Positions 25,400 through 34,933 of a stretch of DNA of 49,622 nucleotides are shown one piece after another. Location: positions 1 to 49,622 of the forward strand of contig NZ_PYWN01000076.1 of assembly GCF_003049505.1 (NCBI RefSeq), read 5' to 3'. The first letter of the stretch is position 1. The number at the start of each line of letters is the position of its first letter. The notes under the pieces are model-generated. The model searched no databases and was not told where the DNA came from. It saw nothing but the letters and a program-made list of their open reading frames with translations. A program made the position numbers and the translations under genes. The DNA comes from Metasolibacillus meyeri (GTDB lineage Bacteria > Bacillota > Bacilli > Bacillales_A > Planococcaceae).

Positions 25400-25513
25400 A
25401 CGACCGCTACTTTCTATTATTGTTAATTTGATTATAGCGGATATATACTAGGATACAACTCATTTAAAATAAAGGTTATACCCTAGTACAATATTGCCTT
25501 AACAATCAGCATC

Positions 25514-26083
25514 TTAGTAAATCCAGCCCCACTTAAATGGACTACAGAATGTATATTTGAAATATATCTTTATAGCGATTGCAAATAACTTTTCGATAAA
25601 CGCCATTTCGCTAAAATTTTTTTCGATATAATCAACGAGTTGTGCATCACAATCACAGTTAAAATAACCTTTATCCTCATAGCACTTGTCATGCGTTTGA
25701 CATCCTTTATCCAACACATCTTTTAGAATACCAGAACCATATCCTGGACCACACCAGTTTCCCCAAATAGGTATACTTATACCAGCTGCATTTACAGTGT
25801 CTGCTTGATTAATGGAAGAACTGCTACTAATTTGATTTAGCATAAGACCAATTTCTATATATTCCCCCGCTAACCCATCTGCTTTTGCCTTTTCAATATC
25901 AACAAACGGTTTTCCATTTTCATAATATATATGAGCTTCTAATTGTACATCCGCATTAATAAGTAGGTCATCTGTCGATAAAGCTTCTTTTACAGCCGTT
26001 GCAAAAGCTCTAGTGCCACTCCCTGAAAAAATAGAATACATGAACACCGACATTATAACTAATAGTAAAGTTAATTTTTTCAT
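25514..26083 (-). CDS. Secreted phospholipase-A2-like protein
   Basis: The 189-residue protein has a signal peptide (MKKLTLLLVIMSVFMYSIFS, cleavage probably after AFA near residue 28), a 70-residue pro-like region, and a C-terminal PLA2-like core: GNWCGPGYGSG as calcium loop, and DKGCQTHDKCYEDKGYFNCD with the His-Asp catalytic pair and paired cysteines. It would cleave the sn-2 ester of phospholipids outside the cell; other roles are possible. AAAGGAGAT precedes the ATG. A TATAAT box and half-palindrome R5 lie upstream, which places it among possible quorum-controlled genes. Confidence 0.75.
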   Translation of the reverse strand: MKKLTLLLVIMSVFMYSIFSGSGTRAFATAVKEALSTDDLLINADVQLEAHIYYENGKPFVDIEKAKADGLAGEYIEIGLMLNQISSSSSINQADTVNAAGISIPIWGNWCGPGYGSGILKDVLDKGCQTHDKCYEDKGYFNCDCDAQLVDYIEKNFSEMAFIEKLFAIAIKIYFKYTFCSPFKWGWIY

Positions 26084-26160
26084 ATAGCTTTATCTCCTTT
26101 CATGATGAGAACACCAATATTTCTGAATTATCAGAAATATAAAATTAAACTATTACCTTT

Positions 26161-26235
26161 ATTATAAGTTCTCTTTTTTAAAGTATATTAGTTGTTAACT
26201 AATCACGCAATTGTTAATGTGGTATGTAGAATGCT
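26161..26235. promoter_or_regulatory. Island palindrome R5 (half copy) and -10 box upstream of the PLA2 gene
   Basis: AATCACGCAATTGTTAATG at 26201-26219 matches one arm of R2 and the bases beyond it (TTGTTAATGnGGT...TAGAAT). On the minus strand TATAAT (26161-26166) would serve the PLA2 gene, with the TTGCG half-site about 45 bases upstream of the expected start of transcription. The arm also points the other way, so the link is tentative. Confidence 0.4.
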
Positions 26236-26264
26236 AAGATGGAGTTAATTTGAGGGATAAACAA

Positions 26265-26310
26265 AAAGCGTGTTAGCAAAGCAGATATATCTACTTTGCT
26301 AACACGCTTT
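26265..26310 (-). terminator. prs terminator
   Basis: A 17-bp perfect stem (AAAGCGTGTTAGCAAAG and its complement) followed by TTTTT on the minus strand, eight bases after the prs stop. Confidence 0.9.
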
Positions 26311-26317
26311 ATTGCGA

Positions 26318-27277
26318 TTAATCGAATAATGTACTTACTGATTTGTTTTCATAAACACGAGAGATTGCATCCGCCATTAATTTTGCTACAGAAAGTTCTT
26401 TAATTTTTGGTGATTTCTTTTCTTCTGATAATTGGATTGTATTCGTTACGACTAACTCTTTAATTGCTGAGTTTTCGATACGCTCAATCGCTGGACCAGA
26501 TAATACAGGGTGTGAACAGCAAGCATATACTTCTTTCGCACCTGACTCTAGCAATGCGTTTGCACCGATTGTGATTGTACCCGCTGTATCGATAATATCA
26601 TCGATTAAGATACAAATTTTCCCTTCCACATTACCTACGATGTTCATTACTTCTGCCACGTTTGGCTTTGGACGACGTTTGTCAATAATCGCAATTGGTG
26701 CTTTTAAGCGCTCTGCCATTTTACGCGCACGCGTTACACCACCGTGATCTGGTGATACGATTACCACTTCGTCTGAATTGAAGCCTTTTGAACCAAAGTA
26801 GTCAGCAAGGATTGGCACCGCTACTAAGTGGTCGATTAAAATATCAAAGAAACCTTGAATTTGCGGTGCGTGTAAATCTAAGACAATCACACGTGTTGCG
26901 CCAGCTGTTTCTAATAAGTTTGCTACTAATTTTGCAGTAATTGGCTCACGTGCTTTTGCTTTACGATCTTGACGAGCATAGCCATAGTAAGGCATTACAA
27001 CATTAACAGTACGTGCAGAAGCGCGTTTTACTGCGTCAACCATAATTAAAAGTTCCATTAAATGTTCGTTTACAGGTGCAGAAGTCGACTGCACGATGAA
27101 TACATCGCAACCACGAATACTTTCTTCAATGCTAATTTGAATTTCCCCATCACTAAAATGTTTTACAGATGATTTACCTAACTCTACACCCATTTCTTGT
27201 GCAATTTCTTGTGCAAGTGGATTATTTGAGTTTAGTGAGAAAATTTTTAGTTTTGAGTCAGCGTAATGATATGGCAT
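26318..27277 (-). CDS. prs: Ribose-phosphate pyrophosphokinase
   Basis: The 319-residue protein has the class I PRPP synthetase motifs: [46 protein letters not shown] (metal), [19 protein letters not shown], and the PRPP loop [12 protein letters not shown]. It makes PRPP from ribose 5-phosphate and ATP for purine, pyrimidine, His and NAD synthesis. It follows glmU by 23 bases and shares its transcript. In B. subtilis ctc and pth come next; here the island begins instead. Confidence 0.97.
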   Translation of the reverse strand: MPYHYADSKLKIFSLNSNNPLAQEIAQEMGVELGKSSVKHFSDGEIQISIEESIRGCDVFIVQSTSAPVNEHLMELLIMVDAVKRASARTVNVVMPYYGYARQDRKAKAREPITAKLVANLLETAGATRVIVLDLHAPQIQGFFDILIDHLVAVPILADYFGSKGFNSDEVVIVSPDHGGVTRARKMAERLKAPIAIIDKRRPKPNVAEVMNIVGNVEGKICILIDDIIDTAGTITIGANALLESGAKEVYACCSHPVLSGPAIERIENSAIKELVVTNTIQLSEEKKSPKIKELSVAKLMADAISRVYENKSVSTLFD

Positions 27278-27300
27278 GATGCCCTCCTGTTTTCTATATA

Positions 27301-28665
27301 TTATTTTAATTTATTCATATAACCTAATTTATTTTCCTGCCTCGCACGTGCAATTGCCAGTGTATCCTCAGGAACTTCTTGCGTAATCGTAGAACCTGCC
27401 GCAATAAATGAATTTTTACGAACTGTTACTGGTGCAACTAAATTCGTATTGCATCCTACGAATACATCATCTTCAATAATTGTTTTATGCTTATTTTTAC
27501 CATCATAGTTGACAGTAATTGAACCGCAACCAACATTGACCTTTTTACCGATTTCCGCATCCCCAATATAGCTCAAATGCGACACCTTTGAATCATCATT
27601 GATTTGGCTTTTCTTCACTTCAACAAAGTTACCAATTTTCACATGGTTGCCTAGCGTAGATTCTGGGCGAATATGTGCGAATGGACCAACGGCTACTTCA
27701 TCACCAACGACACTGTTTTTGACAACAGAGCTATGAATAGATGTATTTTTGCCAATTTCGCTATCAATAATATGGCTATTCGGCCCAATTTCACAATCCA
27801 CGCCAATAACTGTCTTTCCTTCAATAATTGTGCCTGGTAGAATGACTGTGTCACTACCGATGATTGCATCTGCACTAATATGTGTCGTTGCTGGATTGAT
27901 AATTGTCACGCCATTACGCATATGGTGCTCATTAATGCGTGCACGCATCGTTTCCTCCGCCTGTGACAGAGCGAAACGATCGTTAATACCTAACGTTTCA
28001 TTGAAATCTTTTGTCACATAGGCAGCGACAGTTTGTTCTTGCTTTTGTAAAATCTCAATCACATCAGGTAAATAATATTCACCTTGTGCATTGTCGTTAT
28101 TGACAAGCTTTAATGTTTCAAATAAGAGTTTATTATCAAAGCAATACGTACCTGTATTAATTTCTTTCACAAGATGCTGCTCTGGTGTGGCATCTTTATG
28201 CTCTACAATTTGCGCTACTTTCCCACCTTCGTTACGGATAATACGCCCATAACCTGTTGGATCCTCAGCGATTGTTGTCAAAATAGTAGCTTTCGCATTT
28301 TGCTCACGATGGAAATCAACTAATGCTTTCATCGTTTCTGGACGAATTAATGGCGTGTCTCCACACACCACAAGCGTTGTTCCTTCAAGATTACCCAAAA
28401 TGCCTTCTGCTTGCTGAACCGCATGTGCCGTTCCCAATTGCTCCGCCTGTAGCACGTATTCACTTTTATCACCTAATTGCTCCTGTACTTTATCGGCACC
28501 ATGGCCAACTACCGTCACAATACGATTTACATCAAGTGTTTCAATGTGATTAATAACGTGCTCTACCATTGGCTTTCCGCAAACAGGATGTAGTACTTTA
28601 TATAATTTGGACTTCATGCGTGTTCCTTGGCCTGCAGCCAAAACAATTGCAAAAATATTTGTCAT
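27301..28665 (-). CDS. glmU: GlmU, UDP-GlcNAc synthesis bifunctional enzyme
   Basis: The 454-residue enzyme has an N-terminal uridylyltransferase domain ([31 protein letters not shown]) and a C-terminal left-handed beta-helix acetyltransferase (hexapeptide repeats from about residue 250, [18 protein letters not shown]). It converts GlcN-1-P through GlcNAc-1-P to UDP-GlcNAc, the wall precursor. CTGGGGGAC is its ribosome site. A sigma-A promoter lies about 35 bases upstream. Confidence 0.97.
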   Translation of the reverse strand: MTNIFAIVLAAGQGTRMKSKLYKVLHPVCGKPMVEHVINHIETLDVNRIVTVVGHGADKVQEQLGDKSEYVLQAEQLGTAHAVQQAEGILGNLEGTTLVVCGDTPLIRPETMKALVDFHREQNAKATILTTIAEDPTGYGRIIRNEGGKVAQIVEHKDATPEQHLVKEINTGTYCFDNKLLFETLKLVNNDNAQGEYYLPDVIEILQKQEQTVAAYVTKDFNETLGINDRFALSQAEETMRARINEHHMRNGVTIINPATTHISADAIIGSDTVILPGTIIEGKTVIGVDCEIGPNSHIIDSEIGKNTSIHSSVVKNSVVGDEVAVGPFAHIRPESTLGNHVKIGNFVEVKKSQINDDSKVSHLSYIGDAEIGKKVNVGCGSITVNYDGKNKHKTIIEDDVFVGCNTNLVAPVTVRKNSFIAAGSTITQEVPEDTLAIARARQENKLGYMNKLK

Positions 28666-28700
28666 ATAAGTCCCCCAGTTTAACTCTAAGTCTCATATTG

Positions 28701-28729
28701 ACTATATAGTAAATCACCTTGTTTTTCAA
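28701..28729 (-). promoter_or_regulatory. Sigma-A promoter of glmU-prs
   Basis: TTGAAA, 17 bases, TATAGT. Confidence 0.75.
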
Positions 28730-28910
28730 GGCATTGTGACTTGACAAAACAATGACATATATGTGGCTATATAGAAGGTAGACTAACACACCACTTTCTA
28801 TATGGCTATTAATATTTCTTAACGGAATTAGCTTCTTGGGAAAAGTCCGTGCCCTTTTTGAAAGTTTGAAAATATTAACTTTAAAAACTTCTCAATCAAT
28901 TACTGTTCTG

Positions 28911-29015
28911 CCATTCATCACGCCACTTATGGAAATGGGCGACTTCTGTATCTGTCGCTCTGCTTCCGCGCATTAAACATTGCTGAATCAAGTTAAAAAT
29001 TTAAATCAATAACAA
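28911..29015 (+). repeat. IS605 right-end-like dispersed repeat, copy 3
   Basis: CCATTCATCACGCCACTTAT, GACTTCTGTATCTGTCGC, then CATTGCTGAATCAAGTTAAA: a shorter relative of 23892-24090, in the glmU-spoVG gap. An imperfect hairpin at about 29024-29070 may end the spoVG transcript. Nothing else is seen in 28730-29084. Confidence 0.5.
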
Positions 29016-29084
29016 TGAAAAATAGCTGTCGGAAAAGCCTTGTACAAATACGCTTTTTCAACAACTATCATCATATAATCTTAT

Positions 29085-29375
29085 TTATGCATTTACTTGC
29101 TCAAGTTCTAGTGTGTCATCTTCACTTGATGCATGGTATGCAGCTAATACGCTTTCTTGAATTTTGTTGCGTGTAGTCGACTTAATTGGATGCGCTATAT
29201 CACGGAACTCACCATCTGGTGTACGTTTACTTGGCATTGCCACAAATAAACCCGAATTGCCATCTATTACACGAATATCATGTATAACAAATTCGTCATC
29301 TAGTGTGATGGAAGCGATCGCACGCATACGCCCCTCCAATTGTACACGTCGTAATCTTACATCTGTTACTTCCAT
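29085..29375 (-). CDS. spoVG: SpoVG, RNA-binding sporulation/septation regulator
   Basis: The 96-residue protein is a plain SpoVG ([40 protein letters not shown], acidic tail). SpoVG binds RNA and influences sporulation septation and many genes in Bacillales. The ribosome site GGGGGGTGAGAG is extremely strong. A sigma-H promoter and an AT-rich stretch lie upstream. It sits between ridA and glmU as in B. subtilis. Confidence 0.96.
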   Translation of the reverse strand: MEVTDVRLRRVQLEGRMRAIASITLDDEFVIHDIRVIDGNSGLFVAMPSKRTPDGEFRDIAHPIKSTTRNKIQESVLAAYHASSEDDTLELEQVNA

Positions 29376-29419
29376 TCTCTCACCCCCCTCAATCTAAGAT
29401 GTCTATGTTTGAAATATAA

Positions 29420-29448
29420 TATTCTCTTAAAAGAATATTAATTCCTCC
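29420..29448 (-). promoter_or_regulatory. Sigma-H promoter of spoVG
   Basis: GGAGGAATT, 14 bases, AGAATA: fits RWAGGAWWT-N14-HGAATW. The AT-rich block upstream (29455-29515) resembles the AbrB-binding AT box of B. subtilis spoVG. Confidence 0.8.
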
Positions 29449-29656
29449 CTTAATAATACTAAATTATTTAAATAGTTTAAATATTTAAATAATTTATTTT
29501 AAAATTTTAGGAAAAGTGAGCAAAATTCGCCTTAAGCGATAGCGTTTATGCAGTTATGCCTATTCCTTATAATAAGTACCTCTCATTTTATGTATCACAC
29601 TTCTCTTTAACTGTGCCTTTTTATATACTCCCTGCTTTCCTATTCACAGCTGAATC

Positions 29657-29705
29657 AAAAAAAGACTGTAGAGAAACCTAGGCATCCGCCTCTTTCCCTA
29701 CAGCC
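29657..29705 (-). terminator. ridA terminator
   Basis: GGCTGTAGGGAAAG pairs with TTTCTCTACAGTC (small mismatches) and is followed by T7 on the minus strand, 11 bases after ridA. Confidence 0.75.
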
Positions 29706-29716
29706 ATCATTTTTCC

Positions 29717-30091
29717 TTATTTCACTAATGCAATCACTTCTATTTCAACTTTCACATCTTTTGGTAAACGCGCTACTTCTACTGTTGAACGCGCTGGTTT
29801 ATGCTCACCAAAATGAGAAGCATATACCTCATTCAATGCTACAAACTCGTCCATATCTTTAATAAATACAGTTGTTTTAACAACTTGATTTAGCGAAGAG
29901 CCTGCTGCTGCAAGAACTGCCTTTAAGTTTTCAAATACTTGATTTGTTTGTTCAACAATATCACCGTCTACTAACTCGCCTGAAGCTGTTAATGGAATTT
30001 GTCCCGATGAATAAAACATGTTGTTGACAATCATACCTTGTGCATATGGTCCGATTGCTGCTGGTGCTTTTGTTGTTGATACTGCTTTCAT
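29717..30091 (-). CDS. ridA: RidA/YjgF enamine/imine deaminase (YabJ)
   Basis: The 124-residue protein has the RidA core: [31 protein letters not shown], and [20 protein letters not shown] with the substrate Arg near residue 105. RidA removes reactive 2-aminoacrylate formed by PLP enzymes. Its start follows the purR stop directly, and the GGGGAG ribosome site lies inside purR. The pair purR-ridA is conserved in Bacillus. Confidence 0.95.
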   Translation of the reverse strand: MKAVSTTKAPAAIGPYAQGMIVNNMFYSSGQIPLTASGELVDGDIVEQTNQVFENLKAVLAAAGSSLNQVVKTTVFIKDMDEFVALNEVYASHFGEHKPARSTVEVARLPKDVKVEIEVIALVK

Positions 30092-30919
30092 TTATAATCT
30101 CCCCTTCTGAAAATAATTGCCTTCGCTTAGTTCAATAATACGGTCCTTCTCATTGACTTCATGGAGCTTTACTAAAGAATAATAGTCATCCACTAATCTT
30201 TCATCCGCATGCTCTGCTTCAACTAAAACGGCGATACCTGCTAACTCACACTCAAATTCCTCGAGCAAGCTCTTCATACCATTTACCGTACCGCCTACCT
30301 TCATAAAATCATCGGTAATCAGTACACGTTGTCCACTTTTCATGCTACGTTTAGATAAAACCATCGTTTGAATACGACGCGAAGAGCCTGATACATAATT
30401 AATACTAACCGTTGAGCCTTCAGTTACTTTGCTATCTCGACGAACGACAACAACAGGTACATTCAAATGACGCGCAATTGCATGTGCGATTGAAATACCT
30501 TTTGTTGCCACTGTCATAATAACATCAATTTGTTGCTCAGCAAAAACACTCGCAAATACTTTGCCGACACGATTCATAAAATCTGGATTGCCAAGTAAAT
30601 CTGTCATAAACAAATAGCCGCCTGGCAATAAACGGTCCGATTGCCTTAGCTGAATAATCAGCTCTTGAATAATATGCTTTACTTCTTGCTCAGACATTTT
30701 CGGGATATATCTTACCCCTCCTGCCGCACCAGGTACCGTTGTCAAAAGTCCGATTCCCTTCTCCTCAAACGTTTCCTTCACAATCGTTAAATCTTCACTA
30801 ATAGAAGATTTCGCCGATTGATATAAATCCGAAAAGTACGTAAGGGGGATCAATTGGTGGGGATGTTCAAGCAAGTAGTATGTCATATCAACAAGTCGTT
30901 CACTACGCTTCCATTTCAT
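30092..30919 (-). CDS. purR: PurR, purine operon repressor
   Basis: The 275-residue protein has a winged-helix N-terminal domain (MKWKRSERLVDMTYYLLEHP, SAKSSISEDLTIVKETFE) and a phosphoribosyltransferase-like domain (VMTVATKGISIAHAIA, and the PRPP motif VLITDDFMKVGGT). PurR represses purine genes; PRPP relieves repression. ATG at 30919 matches the family start and has AGGAGAGGG upstream; a TTG seven codons earlier is less likely. Followed without a gap by ridA. Confidence 0.95.
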   Translation of the reverse strand: MKWKRSERLVDMTYYLLEHPHQLIPLTYFSDLYQSAKSSISEDLTIVKETFEEKGIGLLTTVPGAAGGVRYIPKMSEQEVKHIIQELIIQLRQSDRLLPGGYLFMTDLLGNPDFMNRVGKVFASVFAEQQIDVIMTVATKGISIAHAIARHLNVPVVVVRRDSKVTEGSTVSINYVSGSSRRIQTMVLSKRSMKSGQRVLITDDFMKVGGTVNGMKSLLEEFECELAGIAVLVEAEHADERLVDDYYSLVKLHEVNEKDRIIELSEGNYFQKGRL

Positions 30920-30938
30920 AGTATGACCCTCTCCTATC

Positions 30939-30958
30939 AATTACGCCCTCGCATAATT
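30939..30958. repeat. AATTACGCC near-palindrome, copy 2
   Basis: AATTACGCCCTCGCATAATT, just upstream of purR. Confidence 0.4.
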
Positions 30959-31019
30959 ATTTCCTCATCCTGTTAAGAATACGAATATTTTATACGTAAG
31001 TTACCATAAATGTACGCAT

Positions 31020-31886
31020 TTACGCAAGTGTATTCCTCTCTCCGAGCAAACGAACTGTGTATACCTCGTCACAAAAGCCGCGCAGCCCATTGTATATTCT
31101 CGCTGTGCGAGCCTCGCTATCTACCAATCCGAAAACAGTCGGTCCACTACCACTCATAAGCACTGCATCCGCCCCTAGACGATACATCTGCTCCTTAATC
31201 ATCGATACTTCAGGATGCAGCTTTAATGTCACACTTTCTAACACATTACCAAGCGACTCACATAATGCCTCGTAATCTTTATTGTCAATTGCCTCGATCG
31301 CTTTTGCTGTATTTGGATGCACTACACCATCTAGTCGCAACCCACCATATACATCCGCTGTAGATACACCAATTTTCGGCTTCGCTAAAACAATCCAGCA
31401 ATTTGGTGGTGTTGGTAATTCCTCAATTTTTTCTCCACGTCCTGTTGCACGTGCAGTTCCTCCATACACACAAAACGGTACGTCTGAGCCAATTTGTGCT
31501 CCAAGTTCCGCTAGCTCGTCTATCGTTAAATTTAGGTTCCAAAGCTCATTTAATCCTCGAAGCGTTGCGGCCGCATCACTACTTCCACCCGCTAGACCTG
31601 CCGCGATGGGGATCTCCTTATCAATCGTAATTGATACACCTTCTTTAATCTTGTATGTATCTTGTACTAGCTTTGCTGCCTGGTAAGCAAAATTACGCTC
31701 ATCACTTGGCACAAAGCGATCTGCTGAAATAATTTTAATTACCCCGTCTTGACGCGCCTCCAAGCCAATTCTATCTGACAAATCAATCGTTGTCATAATC
31801 ATATCCACTTCATGATAATGATCTGGTCTTTTATATAGGACATCTAGAGTTAAATTTATTTTAGCTGGAGCTTTAATATAAAGCAT
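31020..31886 (-). CDS. ispE: IspE, CDP-methylerythritol kinase
   Basis: The 288-residue GHMP kinase starts [27 protein letters not shown], has the ATP loop [15 protein letters not shown], the catalytic Asp region [11 protein letters not shown], and the third motif [13 protein letters not shown]. It phosphorylates CDP-methylerythritol in the MEP isoprenoid pathway, which also supplies the prenyl groups ComQ would use. The ribosome site TAGGGAGG is strong. Confidence 0.96.
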   Translation of the reverse strand: MLYIKAPAKINLTLDVLYKRPDHYHEVDMIMTTIDLSDRIGLEARQDGVIKIISADRFVPSDERNFAYQAAKLVQDTYKIKEGVSITIDKEIPIAAGLAGGSSDAAATLRGLNELWNLNLTIDELAELGAQIGSDVPFCVYGGTARATGRGEKIEELPTPPNCWIVLAKPKIGVSTADVYGGLRLDGVVHPNTAKAIEAIDNKDYEALCESLGNVLESVTLKLHPEVSMIKEQMYRLGADAVLMSGSGPTVFGLVDSEARTARIYNGLRGFCDEVYTVRLLGERNTLA

Positions 31887-32160
31887 ATTTAAATTCCTCC
31901 CTAATAGAGCTCTCCTCTACAATTCGTATTTATATTTTATCATATTCATTGTGTGGAAATCGAAATAGGAATAATTAGAAAATAAAAAAGTGGAAGGCTA
32001 GTTCGATTTCTTTGATAGAGCGAAAACATGTGACATAATTTTTTGTTATAAATACAAAATGAAAGAGATTATCCAAAAATTTTAAATCACTTTTGAAGAG
32101 CGAAAAATCAAGTGTACTTCATTTTTGCCCTTTAAATGTTGAAATTTGCTCAACCAAACT

Positions 32161-32208
32161 AAAAAACAGGGGCATGTCTGAAAAGGTAATACCTTTTCGG
32201 ACAGCCCC
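32161..32208 (-). terminator. sspF terminator (GGACAGCCC type)
   Basis: GGGGCTGTCCGAAAAGGTA pairs with TACCTTTTCAGACATGCCCC and is followed by TTTTTT on the minus strand, 48 bases after sspF. The rest of the 31887-32255 gap is AT-rich without other features. Confidence 0.85.
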
Positions 32209-32255
32209 TTTGCCAACTTTCCTATCTGATCGGTTTTTTAAGTTAAAACGACAGG

Positions 32256-32444
32256 CTACTTTGTGTCTGTAGCTTGTTGTTCAGCAAGAAGCTTTTCTGC
32301 CTTCTCAATCGCGTGTTTAACCATATTCCCTGCATCACGGGTAGTAATACCACCCCAGCCTTCACGTTCTACTACATCATAAAATCCAAGCTCTTTTGCA
32401 ATCTCTTCCTTTAGACGATTCGACATGATGCCTTTTCGCGCCAT
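32256..32444 (-). CDS. sspF: SspF-type alpha/beta small acid-soluble spore protein
   Basis: The 62-residue protein matches Ssp[21 protein letters not shown], then GFYDVV...[14 protein letters not shown], the second SASP box. SspF coats forespore DNA. Ribosome site AAGGGAGG. It lies between veg and ispE as in B. subtilis, with its own sigma-G promoter. Confidence 0.95.
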   Translation of the reverse strand: MARKGIMSNRLKEEIAKELGFYDVVEREGWGGITTRDAGNMVKHAIEKAEKLLAEQQATDTK

Positions 32445-32482
32445 GCAGATGACCTCCCTTTCTAAAGTTCAGTTGGCTCCAT

Positions 32483-32512
32483 TAGTATGCTTACATAGGT
32501 ATTCTTTATACA
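32483..32512 (-). promoter_or_regulatory. Sigma-G promoter of sspF
   Basis: TGTATA, 17 bases, CATACTA; about 40 bases before the ATG. Confidence 0.85.
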
Positions 32513-32521
32513 GAGAAAAAC

Positions 32522-32546
32522 AAAAAAACACTCAAAATTTGAGTGC
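32522..32546 (-). terminator. veg terminator
   Basis: CACTCAAA/TTTTGAGTG stem followed by T7 on the minus strand, 17 bases after veg. Confidence 0.85.
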
Positions 32547-32562
32547 TTTTACATATGAATAA

Positions 32563-32820
32563 CTATTTACCTACCGCGATTGCGTCGTCTAAAAAAGTAA
32601 TTTCTACTGCTTCTGTTAAAATGTCTGTGTAGCTGTAAGAAACACGCTTGCACGAATTTTCTTTTTGATCGAGTTCTACTACGAATACTGCGCGATGTGT
32701 TTCACTTAGTATACCTGCACACTCAACCGTTTTTTTACGGCTACCATTTGCTCTTATTTGCAAACGTTTGCCTAAATGACTATCTAGAGCCTTTTTAATA
32801 TTGGCAATTGTTTTTGGCAT
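32563..32820 (-). CDS. veg: Veg protein
   Basis: The 85-residue protein matches Veg ([38 protein letters not shown]). Veg is a small abundant protein; in B. subtilis it promotes biofilm formation and influences spore germination, with an unclear mechanism. Here, as there, it has a very strong promoter. It follows ksgA directly: yabG, which lies between ksgA and veg in B. subtilis, is absent. Confidence 0.95.
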   Translation of the reverse strand: MPKTIANIKKALDSHLGKRLQIRANGSRKKTVECAGILSETHRAVFVVELDQKENSCKRVSYSYTDILTEAVEITFLDDAIAVGK

Positions 32821-32844
32821 TTCGCATACACCTCACTATATATG

Positions 32845-32873
32845 AGTGTAACACGTTTTAGAAACAATGTCAA
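32845..32873 (-). promoter_or_regulatory. Sigma-A promoter of veg
   Basis: A perfect -35 TTGACA, 17 bases, then TACACT, about 25 bases before the ATG; same geometry as the well-known B. subtilis veg promoter. Confidence 0.8.
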
Positions 32874-32969
32874 AAATAATATATTTTATCACCATATAAT
32901 TATTTTAGTCAACTTTTTTCTTATGAAAAATTTTATTTTTTTTATTATTGCCTTAATTTCGCCGAATTA

Positions 32970-34410
<1,441 letters not shown>

Positions 34411-34461
34411 AAATGTGCCTCTTTTCTTTCATCAATTATAAAGCTATTTTATCATATTTAT

Positions 34462-34497
34462 TTGGTGCCAGGCACTCACACAACTTTCATACAATTA
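34462..34497. repeat. Dispersed GTGCCAGGCAC repeat, copy 2
   Basis: TGGTGCCAGGCACTCACACAA then TCATACAATTAG; the complement shares GTGCCTGGCAC, TTGTGTGAG and AATTGTATG with 4307-4340. Confidence 0.5.
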
Positions 34498-34597
34498 GCG
34501 ATAAAGTCAATCTTCAACCACTAAGGGGTTCCATGAACTGTTAAATAAAAAGCATACGCATTTTCACAGTCTATTATTACGGGATAAATATATAGAA

Positions 34598-34643
34598 AGG
34601 CAAGGGTGTAAAGGAAATCCAAAATCCCCCTACTCCCTTGCCT
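34598..34643. repeat. Inverted repeat between yabE and rnmV
   Basis: AGGCAAGGG and CCCTTGCCT flank 28 bases that include GGATTTTGGATTTCC-like pairing. Possibly an RNA structure; a 72-codon TTG-start frame crosses it but has no ribosome site. A weak GAGCT/AGCTC hairpin at 34902-34920 may end yabE. The remaining 34411-34933 shows nothing. Confidence 0.45.
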
Positions 34644-34933
34644 ATGAACATTTTGGTACTGCTTAAATTTGTTTTTGTTCGCTTGAATTAAAACACGTAG
34701 AAATGAATTTGCTTGAAAGGGTAACGCCTTCTCAGGCAACCAAAAGCTTTTATTAGATACTCACTAAAAGTTGTTGTGCCTTCTGTAGAAAGTATAGCAA
34801 GCATCTTATTTGTAAAGAAAGTCATGCTCTTCCTGTTGCGAAGGAAAACTATTAGCAATTCTCCTCGCCCAACATTCTCTTTACAAATACAACACGAAAC
34901 AAATGAGCTAAAAATTCAGCTCACTGCCCATAC

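Noticed and set aside
30975-31000. PurR box upstream of purR (AATACGAATATT)
   Set aside because: It fits the PurBox only loosely and lacks a properly spaced partner.
34521-34739. Minus-strand TTG-start frame of 72 codons between yabE and rnmV
   Set aside because: No ribosome site, low-complexity composition, and an inverted repeat runs through it.
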